From: Phymatolithon calcareum
Taxonomy: Eukaryota; Rhodophyta; Florideophyceae; Hapalidiales
Assembly: GCA_977006965.1 (NCBI GenBank)
Contig: OZ345377.1
Location: 2,046,001-2,110,000, forward strand
Direction of reading: 5' to 3'
Length of the DNA: 64,000 bases
The first letter of the stretch is position 1; each line of letters starts with the position of its first letter. The position numbers and the translations under genes were made by a program. The notes beneath the pieces were generated by a model. It saw only the letters and a program-made list of their open reading frames with translations. It searched no databases and was not told where the DNA came from. Of this stretch, positions 19,408-29,473 are shown in pieces.

Positions 19408-21640
19408 GCACTAGTGTCTATGTGACGAACACCCTCCATTGAGGGAATTTCCCTCAATTGAGGATGGATTTAAAAGCTCGAAAAAGTATGTAAAAAAGAA
19501 TGTGGAACAGATTTTGAGCGCCATATTCGGAAAGACGAACTTTTGTTCTTGGTAGAGAGTTTCCATTTTACACCCTTAAAATCGCGTCGTTCGCCGGTAG
19601 GAATGAAAATCTGCTGGTCACTCAGAAAAAATATATCTGCCATGCCTCGAGAAAAAGACCCGCGCCGGGTGGTCTGTGCGGCCGTACACAGCAAAGAAAC
19701 ATCAGTTACAAGTCCTGCACAGTGCTGCGGACTATGCGGAGCATTTTCCAGTTTAAAAAAGGTGACCGCACGGTTCAAGAGGTGGAAGTTGATGAAATCA
19801 AGTGTCGTTCGAGCACGTCACTTCGCATGAAATGGGTACTTGTTCAGAAACCAATCAAAAAGACTAAGATTAAGACTATTAAGATTGTCAACATCAAGTC
19901 AGGGAAGGCTAAAAAAGGCGCTTGTTCCTCTCGAATGTTTGTATCGAGTCCCACGAGGCAAAATTCTGTATCTCGAACGCCGGCTTACAGTACTCGCTGT
20001 TGAACATCTTCTTCGCCAAATGCCGAGCTTTGCGTTCAGCATCAAGCGCACTCTGGACAGAAGGCAAGACAAACCTACTATACAATCAACAGGAGCTCTG
20101 AACGCCCTATTGCGGGTTCCCTCGCCGACACCCTGCATGATTCTTGGGACCAAAAATTGCATGAGGGGCTTGATGTCACTGCACTAGACCGTGAGCAGAG
20201 TATATTTGCTCATGGAGTGCCCTGGTTCGAGCGCCAAGTTCTATTTCAAATTGGGGAAGGATTCCGCGACAGTTCTGAAAAGCTCGCACTATAAACAGAG
20301 ATTTTATATTCGAGAACGGTGGCATCGGTTCCACACATCGTAGGATTCCTTCATGATGATGTTTAGCCGGGTGCAGCTGCGAACAATTTTCGTTTAGGCA
20401 TCCTCTAAGCTACAACGAATAGGAAGAACGGAGGCTAAGATTTTCGGAATACTCGTCCTCATGAGTTCGGCGCGAAGAGATTTTTGGAAGTTTTCTATGG
20501 GGAACAAGTATATCTTCACTCCTTCATTTTGAAGCAGTGAGATGACCAGAGCCAGGTTCTCCGAGTACCTCCGGTGCGTCGCATTCACCGTGAAATCAAG
20601 TGAACATGGCACTATGCCTTCCGTACAGTACCGGTGGGCGCTCGTTCCGGATTTTATCGATGCTAAATTGGGTTTTTTGTGATCATTAAAATGATCACAA
20701 AATGTATCTCTGTTAGACCTGGTTTTGCTTTGCCAAGTTCATATCTCTTGGTATGCAAACGGTGGCCATTGGATTGAAAATGACCTCCTTCAGGAAATCG
20801 CCATCTACCGTATACCGGAGAAAGTTTGCGAGTTACAGAATTCAGACTAAGGAAAAAGTGAGATAATGCTGTATCTTAATCGGGGTACCACGATAGAGGG
20901 AGAGAAGCAAAACGCTTTGGAAGGTGAAACTGCCCATAGTACAATTGTACTGCGCCCTATTGTGACCCTATACTCTTGGACAAGGCGCCTTGTCCTCCGA
21001 GATTCACTCTGTCTCGCGCAATAATCTTCGATGTTCAGTACTCCAAAAGGTATATTTGCCCCAAGGGCGGTGTTGAATCCCACGTAACTCCTCCGAAAAT
21101 GGAAAGTAAGGCACAGGTGGCATGATGACTACTTTAGCTGTTCAGAACAACTGCAGAGTCTTACAAGTCAAGGAATTAAGCCTCCTGTTCTCATCATGTC
21201 GTAGACTTTCTGGCGCCGCCATCAACATATGTGGCACTTCAGCAGGTAGAAACTTTTTTTCCTTAAAGCCACACAGACTTCCAAAGATATTGGCAAGGCT
21301 TCCTCTGATGCTACCTAACTTTGCGCAGCTCACTAAACGTCCACCATTATGGCGGACAAGAAAACTCAGGACTTAAAGTAGTCCTATTTCAGTCCTCTAC
21401 GGGTTTGTTGGTGCTTGGACTCGGCCACTTTCTACCTTGCATTCTGGCGATTAATACAGGCCTTCTTCGTTCTCCGTGCGTTCTATGAGTGTCTGCAGGT
21501 AGAAACTGCTTTGCTAAGCATGCTGAACACATCCATGAGCTTGATGCCCGTGATGAGCCCATTAATGAGAAGCTTTCGTTCCCTCAATTGAGGGAAAAGT
21601 GCCCCTCAATGCGGGAAAATTCGCCTTACAGAGACACTAG
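19408..21640 (+). mobile_element. Decayed piggyBac-like element (relic copy)
   Basis: It has the same plan as the intact copies at 23.4-28.4 kb. The left end has GGCACTAGTGTCTA followed by paired CCTCAATTGAGG-type palindromes (19430-19463). Then come a PREKDPRRVVCAAVHSKETS start and scattered pieces of the transposase down to a right end with CCTCAATTGAGG (21583-21594), a degraded second palindrome and GAGACACTAG at 21631-21640. Many stops and frameshifts are present. It is interrupted by a LINE-A tail at 21255-21494. It is older than the paired copies. Confidence 0.8.
21255..21494 (-). mobile_element. LINE-A tail insertion (240 bp) in the piggyBac relic
   Basis: The minus strand carries the LINE-A end of ORF, the 3' UTR stem-loop (GTCCGCCATAATGGTGGAC), GAGGAAGCCTTGCCAATATC and GTGTGGCTTTAAGGAAAAAA. 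A perfect 13 bp repeat, GCAGGTAGAAACT, flanks it at 21242-21254 and 21495-21507, and the piggyBac C-terminal coding sequence resumes after it. This dates the LINE insertion after the piggyBac insertion. Confidence 0.85.
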
Positions 21641-22963
21641 AAACAATACTCGGAGAAATTGTTCTTTAATCTATCAGAACCAGTTCTAAATACTGGTGTG
21701 TGAGCATATTCGGAGTAGTGCAACGATTGAGGCGTATTTTATACATATAAAGATGTTTTTTCAGTTTCACAATAGATGATGTACCATTGTGCTTCCTGCC
21801 TTTTCCAAAGCGTTTGCAAGCATCGTCAAATCTGCGTCACATGTGGAAGACGAAAGATCAGAATCGTCCAGAAAATTCTGGGACAGGAATCCCCAAGAAG
21901 TAGGTCACAGGAGATATTGACACATATGCAGTTAGTGTATTCCAAAACACTCCAACAACTACTCATTTATATGTCTCACCCTTCCTTCATTCATGTAACC
22001 ACACAATCTGGAAGATATAAACGCCTAGAATGGGTCATAAGCAACTCGATCTCGATACAAACGCTTCCCAATGAAACTTAGTTCTAATTATCATCTCACG
22101 GTGATCAATCAAGAAGTTAAGAGAGAGATCACGTGCGAGCGAATCCCTCTGCGTCGGTGCAGGTCTCAGAGACTGTGAGTATCTAATTTAATAAAGGTTG
22201 CGAACAATCGAGCTCATTTTCAAAGTAGAGGAAGCCATCGTAATAATTCCGCAGAATTCTCTGAGTCACGTTTTCCAGAGCTGCTCTGAAAATTCCCACG
22301 CGCACAGATTTACAATTGGAAAAACTTTATAGCAATCTGGGTATGAACTTCACCAAATTGAAGAGTTTCAGCTCAGAAAACCGACCCTTGGTAGATATAC
22401 AGTCCATGTCGTCACGGAACGCTTGCACGTAATTTAAAACAGACTCAATTACAATCGGATGGGAGGCTACGCAACTGCCTTGTTCGAAAGAAAAAGCAAA
22501 GAAAGATTGTCACTGGAGTACAGATGTTAGAAAAAGCTTTGTGCGTGTCGCAGAAACAAATCACCTGTGCTTTGAGACTCTGTTTTCTGCAGAGAGCAAA
22601 GCGAAAGACCGATTATTTGCCTCCAAGCTGGCTCATGTGGTCTGCAATAAAGAACAGAGAATAATATACGAAAACAAAAAGGAAAACCTTACGCCTGCTC
22701 GGATCCTTTCTCAAAACTATCTTCACCTATCGGAGAGCATTTTCCTTATTTTCAAGACCTGAGGTACGGTGACGTGCGTTTTTGATCACTTTCTTGACGT
22801 CTCGGAGCGCCAGACATTCAAACTCTCGGCAAAGCTCGAGAACCTCCTCTTTACTGTCAATATGCTCTCTGCCGCAAAAGTGCGCTCTCACACTAGCACT
22901 GGAACCCTCGGCCGCCTTTTCCAAATGGTCGCATATTTTTCACTATTCCCGAAAAAGGCATTT
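21641..22963. other. Stretch with no assigned gene
   Basis: The minus-strand frame at 22727-22924, running on to about 22938 (HLEKAAEGSSASVRAHFCGR, then SKEEVLELCREFECLALRDV), has protein-like composition with Cys and His residues. It has a stop just upstream and no ATG at its open end, and I cannot name a family. It sits immediately outside the left 29 bp array, so it may belong to the element that owns the arrays. Confidence 0.3.
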
Positions 22964-23077
22964 CACTGTCACCACGTCCGTGTCACTAATCTGGAAAACA
23001 GAGCGCTGGTGTCACTCTTTTCTAAAAATGGTATCTCAGTGTCAGTAACCGTCCAAACGGTTCAACTGTGTCACTAA
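22964..23077 (-). repeat. Left array of 29 bp-period GTGTCACT repeats
   Basis: GTGTCACT-type units start at 22980, 23009, 23039 (GTGTCAGT) and 23068, a spacing of 29, 30 and 29 bp, with an extra CTGTCAC at 22966-22972. The minus strand reads TTAGTGACAC with CTGTTTTCC between units, like the plus-strand array at 29474-29590. The two arrays mirror each other across 6.6 kb. Confidence 0.65.
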
Positions 23078-23497
23078 AAATTACAGAAGAAGCAAGAAAT
23101 GTACAATTTTTGGAAAATAGTATTTGAAAAGTCTATTCATCTGGTCAAAATAGGCAACGAGTAATACTTCTTGCCGAGTCCACGTTCCGCAAGCTCTAGG
23201 TGTTGTGCACAACGTTTTCAGAATCTACTTTATATGATGCTCATCGAGTGGTAATGTTTAGATTTGTAACGATCTAATCACGACAAGGTCGAACTGGACC
23301 ACAACGGGGATAAACCGGGCCAAAAAGAATGTTTCAAACATTTGCAGTAGAGTTCTATGGGTAATGGAAAAGCGCTCGCAAAACTGCAGGCATGGTTATC
23401 GGCTCTAGTGTCTAGTTTACTGAAATTTCTCCTCAATTGAGGGGCACTTTTCCCTCAATTGAGGTAACGAAAATCATTTAATTTTTGCGCATGAAAG

Positions 23498-25765
23498 CTA
23501 CTCACTATCGGGCACATCAAAAGCGTCAAGCTCATGGATGTCTTCCACATGCTTCGCGAAGCAATTCCTGCCAGTAGACGTGCCGCAAATGAATATTGCG
23601 GCACCATCTAGCCTGTTACATGATGAGCACACCAGCGTTGTCTTCTTGACTTTGCAGACCCTGCAGTTCTTTTGCGAAGCAAAATTAGTCATCATGCCAT
23701 CCGCAGTCTTCCTTTTCTTTCTCGTGGGGGTTAAGTGGGTTCCAACACCGCTCCCGGAGACAAAAGTACGTTCAGGAGTGGTTGAGCGGCGACGAGTATT
23801 ACGCGAATCGAACGAGTTATCGATGAGTTGCTCGGCCAGCACTTCATAATACCTTCTTTGCGTCATGTGATCCTGATACTCTGCATGCGCACCGGAGAAT
23901 AAAAGCCAGCTGTCAACCACACAAATCGCCAAAAGAGATGTGTTAACGCGGAACGACCAGTCCAGGGTGTTGACTTTCTTCTCAAGATCCAAACTCTCTT
24001 GGCGGCACCGATTGTGCTTGTCGATTTGCGCACACGCAGAGTAGTACGTCTCGCATACCTCGGGCTGGGACACGGACAGCTCAACACGAGACGGTCCTTC
24101 TTCAAGCTGACGCCAACGCACACGATTGTGCGGTTTGCCTTCCAGTGTCGTAGAGGTAGTCGAAATAAAATAGCGGCGATCCCGGTCAACCCAAAGAGCC
24201 GCCATCATTAACGGCTCACCGTTCAAGGATTTTCGAACGAGAGAAACACATTGACCTCTTTCTGAAATCTCAATTCTTGATAGGTAGTCCGTGGGATACT
24301 TCTTAGTCGCCGTTTTGATGACTCCAACGAATTTTAGGCCCAAACGAAGAAGCATCTCTGCAGATTCAACACTCGCAAAGTAAGAATCCGCGCAGACAAT
24401 GCGCCTTGTGCCAGAGTATGCGGCAACAAGACGGTGTAAAACTGCTGTACCATGGGCTATTTCGCCTTCGAAATCCTTTTTCTTCTCGTCTTCTGCGGTT
24501 GTAACGAGCTCGAGATGCAGCATTATCCCACTTCTTCCACATGCAGAGTTCTGTATCTCGCAACTGTTCTCCGGCTTACGGTTAATCGCAATGTACTGAG
24601 GTAGTCCGACATCAAGCCAATGACCTCCGTTGCCATACCAGCGAGATATGGACTCATCAACGCAAATGAGGTCCGACGGCGACACATTGCGCTTTCGGTG
24701 CTCGTTTATGGCATCGACAAAATCTTGAACGAGCGCCCAGCGGTACTGCGCAGAAGACATGCTGCCTCTTTCACTAGGTTGTATGCTGAATGTAACGCAC
24801 CGAAGGTATGCGGTGAACCTGTCTCTTGACATCCCAGTGTTTGAAAAACAAGGAGCCGGAATGTATTTGTTCTGCCTGGCAGTCTGCCATAGATCTGTCT
24901 TAGCGCCGAACTCAAATCTTGTCATGAGGACGAGGATTCCGAAAAACTTAATCAGCTCTGTGACCGTAGTCTCTTTTCGCGCAATTCGTTTCAGCTTCGC
25001 GGACGTCCATGCTGCTATTTTTCGAAGGTGACCTTGCGGAAACATGGTCATAAAGCAATCATAGGGCGTTTGATGCCCAATACCACCATTTTCCGATATA
25101 AAATCTCCATGTGGAGTGCGAACTGTCCAGAACTGACGTGGAATTCGTCCCCCAATCGGGCATAGAACTTGTCGCTCGTACCATGGCACGCCATGAGCAA
25201 TAACGTTGGGTTCGCGGTCGGGTGTGATGACATCTACTTCCTCTTGCGACACCTGGTCCCAAGAGCCTTGCATGGCGTAGGCGAGAGTGCCTGGTATAGG
25301 GCGTCCATAGCTTCTGAGGGTTGTATCGAAGCTTGTGTGCCGTTTTGGAGAGCTTGTGGTTGCGACTGGGGACAATAAACTGGCATTTGGCGAAGAAGAC
25401 GGACGACCACGAGTACTGTAAGCCGGATTTTGTGGTGCAGAGTTCTGCGTGCTGGGACTTGATACAAGCATTCGAGAGGACGGAGAACCTTCGTCAACCT
25501 TTCCTGCCTTGATGTTAACAATCTTGAGTGTCTTAATCTTAGTTTTCTCAGTCGGTTTCTGAACTAGGACCCATTTCACGCGAAGCGATGTGCTTGCGCG
25601 ACCATTGATTTCATTCAATAGTACCTCCAGAACTGTGCCGTTCACCTTTTTTGACTTGGAAAAGGCTCCATAGAGCCTGCAACACTCTGCGAGACTGGTC
25701 ACTGATGTTGCCTTAGTGTGTACGGACGCGCCGACCACTCGGCGCGCGTCTTTTTCTCGTGACAT
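23498..25765 (-). CDS. piggyBac-like transposase, 755 aa (copy A)
   Basis: The start is ATG at 25765, giving MSREKDARRVV. The open frame runs 61 codons further upstream from a non-ATG codon, but the partner copy and the relic both begin at this Met. The layout is a disordered N-terminus (residues 90-150), then the DDE domain with Asp370 (ICVDESISRWYGNGGH), Asp460 (RIVCADSYFASVES) and Asp582 (CAQIDKHNRC), then an NLS-like RKKRK at 682-686. It ends in a Cys/His zinc domain (C701, C704, C713, C716, C727, C735, H739, H744), as in piggyBac. The fourth Asp of the usual VDxxDQ block is Asn here. It should cut and paste its own ends in the nucleus. No stop or frameshift is present. Confidence 0.9.
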   Translation of the reverse strand: MSREKDARRVVGASVHTKATSVTSLAECCRLYGAFSKSKKVNGTVLEVLLNEINGRASTSLRVKWVLVQKPTEKTKIKTLKIVNIKAGKVDEGSPSSRMLVSSPSTQNSAPQNPAYSTRGRPSSSPNASLLSPVATTSSPKRHTSFDTTLRSYGRPIPGTLAYAMQGSWDQVSQEEVDVITPDREPNVIAHGVPWYERQVLCPIGGRIPRQFWTVRTPHGDFISENGGIGHQTPYDCFMTMFPQGHLRKIAAWTSAKLKRIARKETTVTELIKFFGILVLMTRFEFGAKTDLWQTARQNKYIPAPCFSNTGMSRDRFTAYLRCVTFSIQPSERGSMSSAQYRWALVQDFVDAINEHRKRNVSPSDLICVDESISRWYGNGGHWLDVGLPQYIAINRKPENSCEIQNSACGRSGIMLHLELVTTAEDEKKKDFEGEIAHGTAVLHRLVAAYSGTRRIVCADSYFASVESAEMLLRLGLKFVGVIKTATKKYPTDYLSRIEISERGQCVSLVRKSLNGEPLMMAALWVDRDRRYFISTTSTTLEGKPHNRVRWRQLEEGPSRVELSVSQPEVCETYYSACAQIDKHNRCRQESLDLEKKVNTLDWSFRVNTSLLAICVVDSWLLFSGAHAEYQDHMTQRRYYEVLAEQLIDNSFDSRNTRRRSTTPERTFVSGSGVGTHLTPTRKKRKTADGMMTNFASQKNCRVCKVKKTTLVCSSCNRLDGAAIFICGTSTGRNCFAKHVEDIHELDAFDVPDSE

Positions 25766-25796
25766 GGCAGGTCCGCTTCTTCTAACTGAAAATTGT

Positions 25797-25988
25797 AATT
25801 TCGTTCCTACCGCCGAACAACGCCCATTTAAGGCCGTAGTTTGGGTACTCCTCAGGCAGAACACAAGCCCGCCTTCCCAAAGTTGGCGCGAACTTTCTGT
25901 TTCGCATTCTTTGTACATACTTTTTTGAGCTTTCAAAAAGCCCCTCAATTGAGGGATTTATCCTCAATTGAGGTGGTTAGTAAACTAG
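25797..25988. promoter_or_regulatory. Central spacer between two divergent transposase genes
   Basis: The 192 bp spacer is the only single-copy DNA in the inverted repeat. It holds the 5' leader of copy A (25797-25941), the paired palindromes at 25943-25954 and 25962-25973, and the tip GTCTAGTTTACT (minus strand of 25979-25990). Both ORFs are read outward from here, with start codons 254 bp apart, so it may act as a shared two-way promoter. Copy B lacks its own leader and 5' end. Confidence 0.5.
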
Positions 25989-26019
25989 ACAATTTTCAGT
26001 TAGAAGAAGCGGACCTGCC

Positions 26020-28287
26020 ATGTCACGAGAAAAAGACCCGCGCCGAGTGGTCGGCGCGTCCGTACACACTAAGGCAACATCAGTGACCAGTCTCGCAGAG
26101 TGTTGCAGGCTCTATGGAGCCTTTTCCAAGTCAAAAAAGGTGAACGGCACAGTTCTGGAGGTACTATTGAATGAAATCAATGGTCGCGCAAGCACATCGC
26201 TTCGCGTGAAATGGGTCCTAGTTCAGAAACCGACTGAGAAAACTAAGATTAAGACACTCAAGATTGTTAACATCAAGGCAGGAAAGGTTGACGAAGGTTC
26301 TCCGTCCTCTCGAATGCTTGTATCAAGTCCCAGCACGCAGAACTCTGCACCACAAAATCCGGCTTACAGTACTCGTGGTCGTCCGTCTTCTTCGCCAAAT
26401 GCCAGTTTATTGTCCCCAGTCGCAACCACATGCTCTCCAAAACGGCACACAATCTTCGACACAACCCTCAGAAGCTATGGACGCCCTATACCAGGCACTC
26501 TCGCCTACGCCATGCAAGGCTCTTGGGACCAGGTGTCGCAAGAGGAAGTAGATGTCATCACACCCGACCGCGAACCCAACGTTATTGCTCATGGGGTGCC
26601 ATGGTACGAGCGACAAGTTCTATGCCCGATTGGGGGACGAATTCCACGTCAGTTCTGGACAGTTCGCACTCCACATGGAGATTTTATATCGGAAAATGGT
26701 GGTATTGGGCATCACACGCCCTATGATTGCTTTATGACCATGTTTCCGCAAGGTCACCTTCGAAAAATAGCAGCATGGACGTCCGCGAAGCTGAAACGAA
26801 TTGCGCGAAAAGAGACTACGGTCACAGAGCTGATTAAGTTTTTCAGAATCCTCGTCCTCATGACAAGATTTGAGTTCGGCGCTAAGACAGATCTATGGCA
26901 GACTGCCAGGCAGAACAAATACATTCCGGCTCCTTGTTTTTCAAACACTGGGATGTCAAGAGACAGGTTCACCGCATACCTTCGGTGCGTTACATTCAGC
27001 ATACAACCTAGTGAAAGAGGCAGCATGTCTTCTGCGCAGTACCGCTGGGCGCTCGTTCAAGATTTTGTCGATGCCATAAACGAGCACCGAAAGCGCAATG
27101 TATCGCCGTCGGACCTCATTTGCGTTGATGAGTCCATATCTCGCTGGTATGGCAACGGAGGTCATTGGCTTGATGTCGCACTACCTCAGTACATTGCGAT
27201 TAACCGTAAGCCGGAGAACAGTTGCGAGATACAGAACTCTGCATGTGGAAGAAGTGGGATAATGCTGCATCTCGAGCTCGTTACAACCGCAGAAGACGAG
27301 AAGAAAAAGGATTTCGAAGGCGAAATAGCCCATGGTACAGCAGTTTTACGCCGTCTTGTTGCCGCATACTCTGGCACAAGGCGCATTGTCTGCGCGGATT
27401 CTTACTTTGCGAGTGTTGAATCTGCAGAGATGCTTCTTCGTTTGGGCCTAAAATTCGTTGGAGTCATCAAAACGGCGACTAAGAAGTATCCCACGGACTA
27501 CCTATCAAGAATTGAGATTTCAGAAAGAGGTCAATGTGTTTCTCTCGTTCGAAAATCCTTGAACGGTGAGCCGTTAATGATGGCGGCTCTTTGGGTTGAC
27601 CGGGATCGCCGCTATTTTATTTCGACTACCTCTACGACACTGGAAGGCAAACCGCACAATCGTGTGCGTTGGCGTCAGCTTGAAGAAGGACCGTCTCGTG
27701 TTGAGCTGTCCGTGCCCCAGCCCGAGGTATGCGAGACGTACTACTCTGCGTGTGCGCAAATCGACAAGCACAATCGGTGCCGCCAAGAGAGTTTGGATCT
27801 TGAGAAGAAAGTCAACACCCTGGACTGGTCGTTCCGCGTTAACACATCTCTTTTGGCGATTTGTGTGGTTGACAGCTGGCTTTTATTCTCCGGTGCGCAT
27901 GCAGAGTATCAGGATCACATGACGCAACGAAGGTATTATGAAGTGCTGGCCGAGCAACTCATCGATAACTCGTTCGATTCGCGTAATACTCGTCGCCGCT
28001 CAACCACTCCTGAACGTACTTTTGTCTCCGGGAGCGGTGTTGGAACCCACTTAACCCCCACGAGAAAGAAAAGGAAGACTGCGGATGGCATGATGACTAA
28101 TTTTGCTTCGCAAAAGAACTGCAGGGTCTGCAAAGTCAAGAAGACAACGCTGGTGTGCTCATCATGTAACAGGCTAGATGGTGCCGCAATATTCATTTGC
28201 GGCACGTCTACTGGCAGGAATTGCTTCGCGAAGCATGTGGAAGACATCCATGAGCTTGACGCTTTTGATGTGCCCGATAGTGAGTAG
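26020..28287 (+). CDS. piggyBac-like transposase, 755 aa (copy B)
   Basis: ATG at 26020. It is identical in length to copy A and differs at only 8 residues (for example Pro for Asp at 7, Arg for Gly at 276, Ala for Gly at 387, Arg for His at 444 and Pro for Ser at 566). It keeps the three acidic residues Asp370, Asp460 and Asp582 and the full C-terminal zinc domain, so it looks intact. Its 5' leader is cut off 31 bp before the ATG, at the arm boundary (25989). It must use a promoter in the spacer if it is expressed at all. Confidence 0.9.
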   Translation: MSREKDPRRVVGASVHTKATSVTSLAECCRLYGAFSKSKKVNGTVLEVLLNEINGRASTSLRVKWVLVQKPTEKTKIKTLKIVNIKAGKVDEGSPSSRMLVSSPSTQNSAPQNPAYSTRGRPSSSPNASLLSPVATTCSPKRHTIFDTTLRSYGRPIPGTLAYAMQGSWDQVSQEEVDVITPDREPNVIAHGVPWYERQVLCPIGGRIPRQFWTVRTPHGDFISENGGIGHHTPYDCFMTMFPQGHLRKIAAWTSAKLKRIARKETTVTELIKFFRILVLMTRFEFGAKTDLWQTARQNKYIPAPCFSNTGMSRDRFTAYLRCVTFSIQPSERGSMSSAQYRWALVQDFVDAINEHRKRNVSPSDLICVDESISRWYGNGGHWLDVALPQYIAINRKPENSCEIQNSACGRSGIMLHLELVTTAEDEKKKDFEGEIAHGTAVLRRLVAAYSGTRRIVCADSYFASVESAEMLLRLGLKFVGVIKTATKKYPTDYLSRIEISERGQCVSLVRKSLNGEPLMMAALWVDRDRRYFISTTSTTLEGKPHNRVRWRQLEEGPSRVELSVPQPEVCETYYSACAQIDKHNRCRQESLDLEKKVNTLDWSFRVNTSLLAICVVDSWLLFSGAHAEYQDHMTQRRYYEVLAEQLIDNSFDSRNTRRRSTTPERTFVSGSGVGTHLTPTRKKRKTADGMMTNFASQKNCRVCKVKKTTLVCSSCNRLDGAAIFICGTSTGRNCFAKHVEDIHELDAFDVPDSE

Positions 28288-28320
28288 CTTTCATGCGCAA
28301 AAATTAAATGATTTTCGTTA

Positions 28321-28354
28321 CCTCAATTGAGGGAAAAGTGCCCCTCAATTGAGG
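28321..28354 (+). repeat. piggyBac 3' end palindrome pair (copy B)
   Basis: CCTCAATTGAGG occurs at 28321-28332 and 28343-28354, separated by GAAAAGTGCC. The mirror copy is at 23431-23464. Each 12-mer is itself a perfect palindrome, so each end presents two short inverted sites, a likely transposase-binding arrangement. Confidence 0.85.
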
Positions 28355-28508
28355 AGAAATTTCAGTAAACTAGACACTAGAGCCGATAACCATGCCTGCA
28401 GTTTTGCGAGCGCTTTTCCATTACCCATAGAACTCTACTGCAAATGTTTGAAACATTCTTTTTGGCCCGGTTTATCCCCGTTGTGGTCCAGTTCGACCTT
28501 GTCGTGAT

Positions 28509-28690
28509 TACTGGCAGGAATTTCTTCGCGAAGCATGTGGAAGACATCCATGAGATTGACGCTTTTGATGTGCCCGATAGTGAGTAGCTTTCATGCGCAA
28601 AAATTAAATGATTTTCGTTACCTCAATTGAGGGAAAAGTGCCCCTCAATTGAGGAAAAATTTCAGTAAACTAGACACTAGAGCTATTAAT
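28509..28690 (+). mobile_element. Third piggyBac 3' end (solo fragment)
   Basis: It repeats the last 28 codons of the transposase (from ACTGGCAGGAATTTCTTCGC), the stop, the 3' UTR, both CCTCAATTGAGG palindromes (28621-28632 and 28643-28654) and the tip AGTAAACTAGACACTAGAGC. It then diverges at CTATTAATCAT, which contains TTAA, the standard piggyBac target. It lies directly after the end of the right arm (28510) in the same orientation as copy B, so it looks like a breakpoint scar of the duplication. Confidence 0.8.
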
Positions 28691-28800
28691 CATGCGTGCA
28701 GTATTGACCTTTCAGCTGAACGGTCAATTAAATGAAATATGGAGCAGATTATCACGAGGAAAACTTGAGCTCCAGCTAAATTAAGTTCTTATAAGATGGT

Positions 28801-28822
28801 GAACAGTACCATGGTACTGTTC
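28801..28822. repeat. Perfect 22 bp palindrome
   Basis: GAACAGTACCATGGTACTGT followed by TC reads the same on both strands. It contains two AACAGTAC half-sites, the core also found upstream of the bHLH gene and around the carbonic anhydrase gene. It could be an operator-like site or a cruciform; no function is shown. Confidence 0.6.
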
Positions 28823-29473
28823 GACACTGCAGTTGTTAACGTACTCTTCAACCAGCTTCACGGCGACAGCAGTCGCGATAAATTCCTTGCTAGGCAATAT
28901 GTGGGGTTTGAAACGCACAAGTTGGCACACTGGATGTGATCGGGTTCTTCCCTGGCAAAACGCCGAGGGCGTCGTTTCGCAGCGAGATTTATAGATAAAG
29001 AATTGGATCAAAGGATGACTTGGTAAGCGGCGGTTCTAGGGCTTGCCCTTGGTGATCCTTCATGGTATAAGTACGCATCGAAACCTGCGGTACTGTAATG
29101 ACTGTAATGCTATCTGTAAGGGCTTGGTGTAGATGCAAGCTGTAAAGACAATTTGAAGCGAGCTAATTTTATAGGACATGGAGAGTATGATAGTCGCGTT
29201 GGACGCCACACAATACCTTCCCGGTTTCTTGGGTGTCCCATTCTTGTCTATTGAAGCAAGGAGTGCCTTCTGCAAGTGGAATGAAGTATAGTTGCACCAA
29301 CAGTAGGCTCTCTATACGGCTGTAGTCACCTCTACATTCAGAGATGTATTTACTTTTCAGCATTCGATATTTGTACTAGGGAGAAAATCTATTCACATGA
29401 TCGGCATTGATATTTCGAAAAGTTTTCCGAAACTCTTGCCGAAGACCATAACTGTGTCTTATTGAGTTGCTTT
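28823..29473. other. Stretch with no recognised gene
   Basis: Minus-strand frames at 28781-29011 and 29060-29275 are short and carry no motif I recognise. The stretch lies between the solo piggyBac end and the right 29 bp array. Confidence 0.35.

Larger units (their letters stand above)
23410..25990 (-). mobile_element. piggyBac-like DNA transposon, complete copy (minus)
   Basis: Both ends, read inward, start GTCTAGTTTACT (23410-23421, and the reverse complement of 25979-25990), followed by two CCTCAATTGAGG palindromes (23431-23464 on the right, 25943-25973 on the left). Between them lies one intact 755-codon transposase on the minus strand plus a ~180 bp 5' leader that also occurs in the relic copy. 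The real tip may lie a little further out, since the third copy at 28.5 kb keeps similarity for about 10 bp more, up to a TTAA. A TTAA on both sides, the usual piggyBac target, is not visible at this copy. Confidence 0.8.
23275..28510. repeat. Giant near-perfect inverted repeat (arms 2522 bp, spacer 192 bp)
   Basis: The arm 23275-25796 is the reverse complement of 25989-28510. Both arms are exactly 2522 bp, starting TAATCACGAC and ending GTCGTGATTA, and they differ at few positions. Each arm carries a whole piggyBac transposase ORF, its 3' palindromic end and about 135 bp beyond that end. The two ORFs differ at 8 of 755 residues, so the arms are not simply one read placed twice. The spacer (25797-25988) holds the only 5' element end. 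A transcript crossing the centre would fold into a long hairpin. Confidence 0.9.

Noticed and set aside
23498-25948. An 816-codon reading of transposase copy A
   Set aside because: The extra 61 residues start from a non-ATG codon and are absent from copy B. They translate the 5' leader and the end palindrome.
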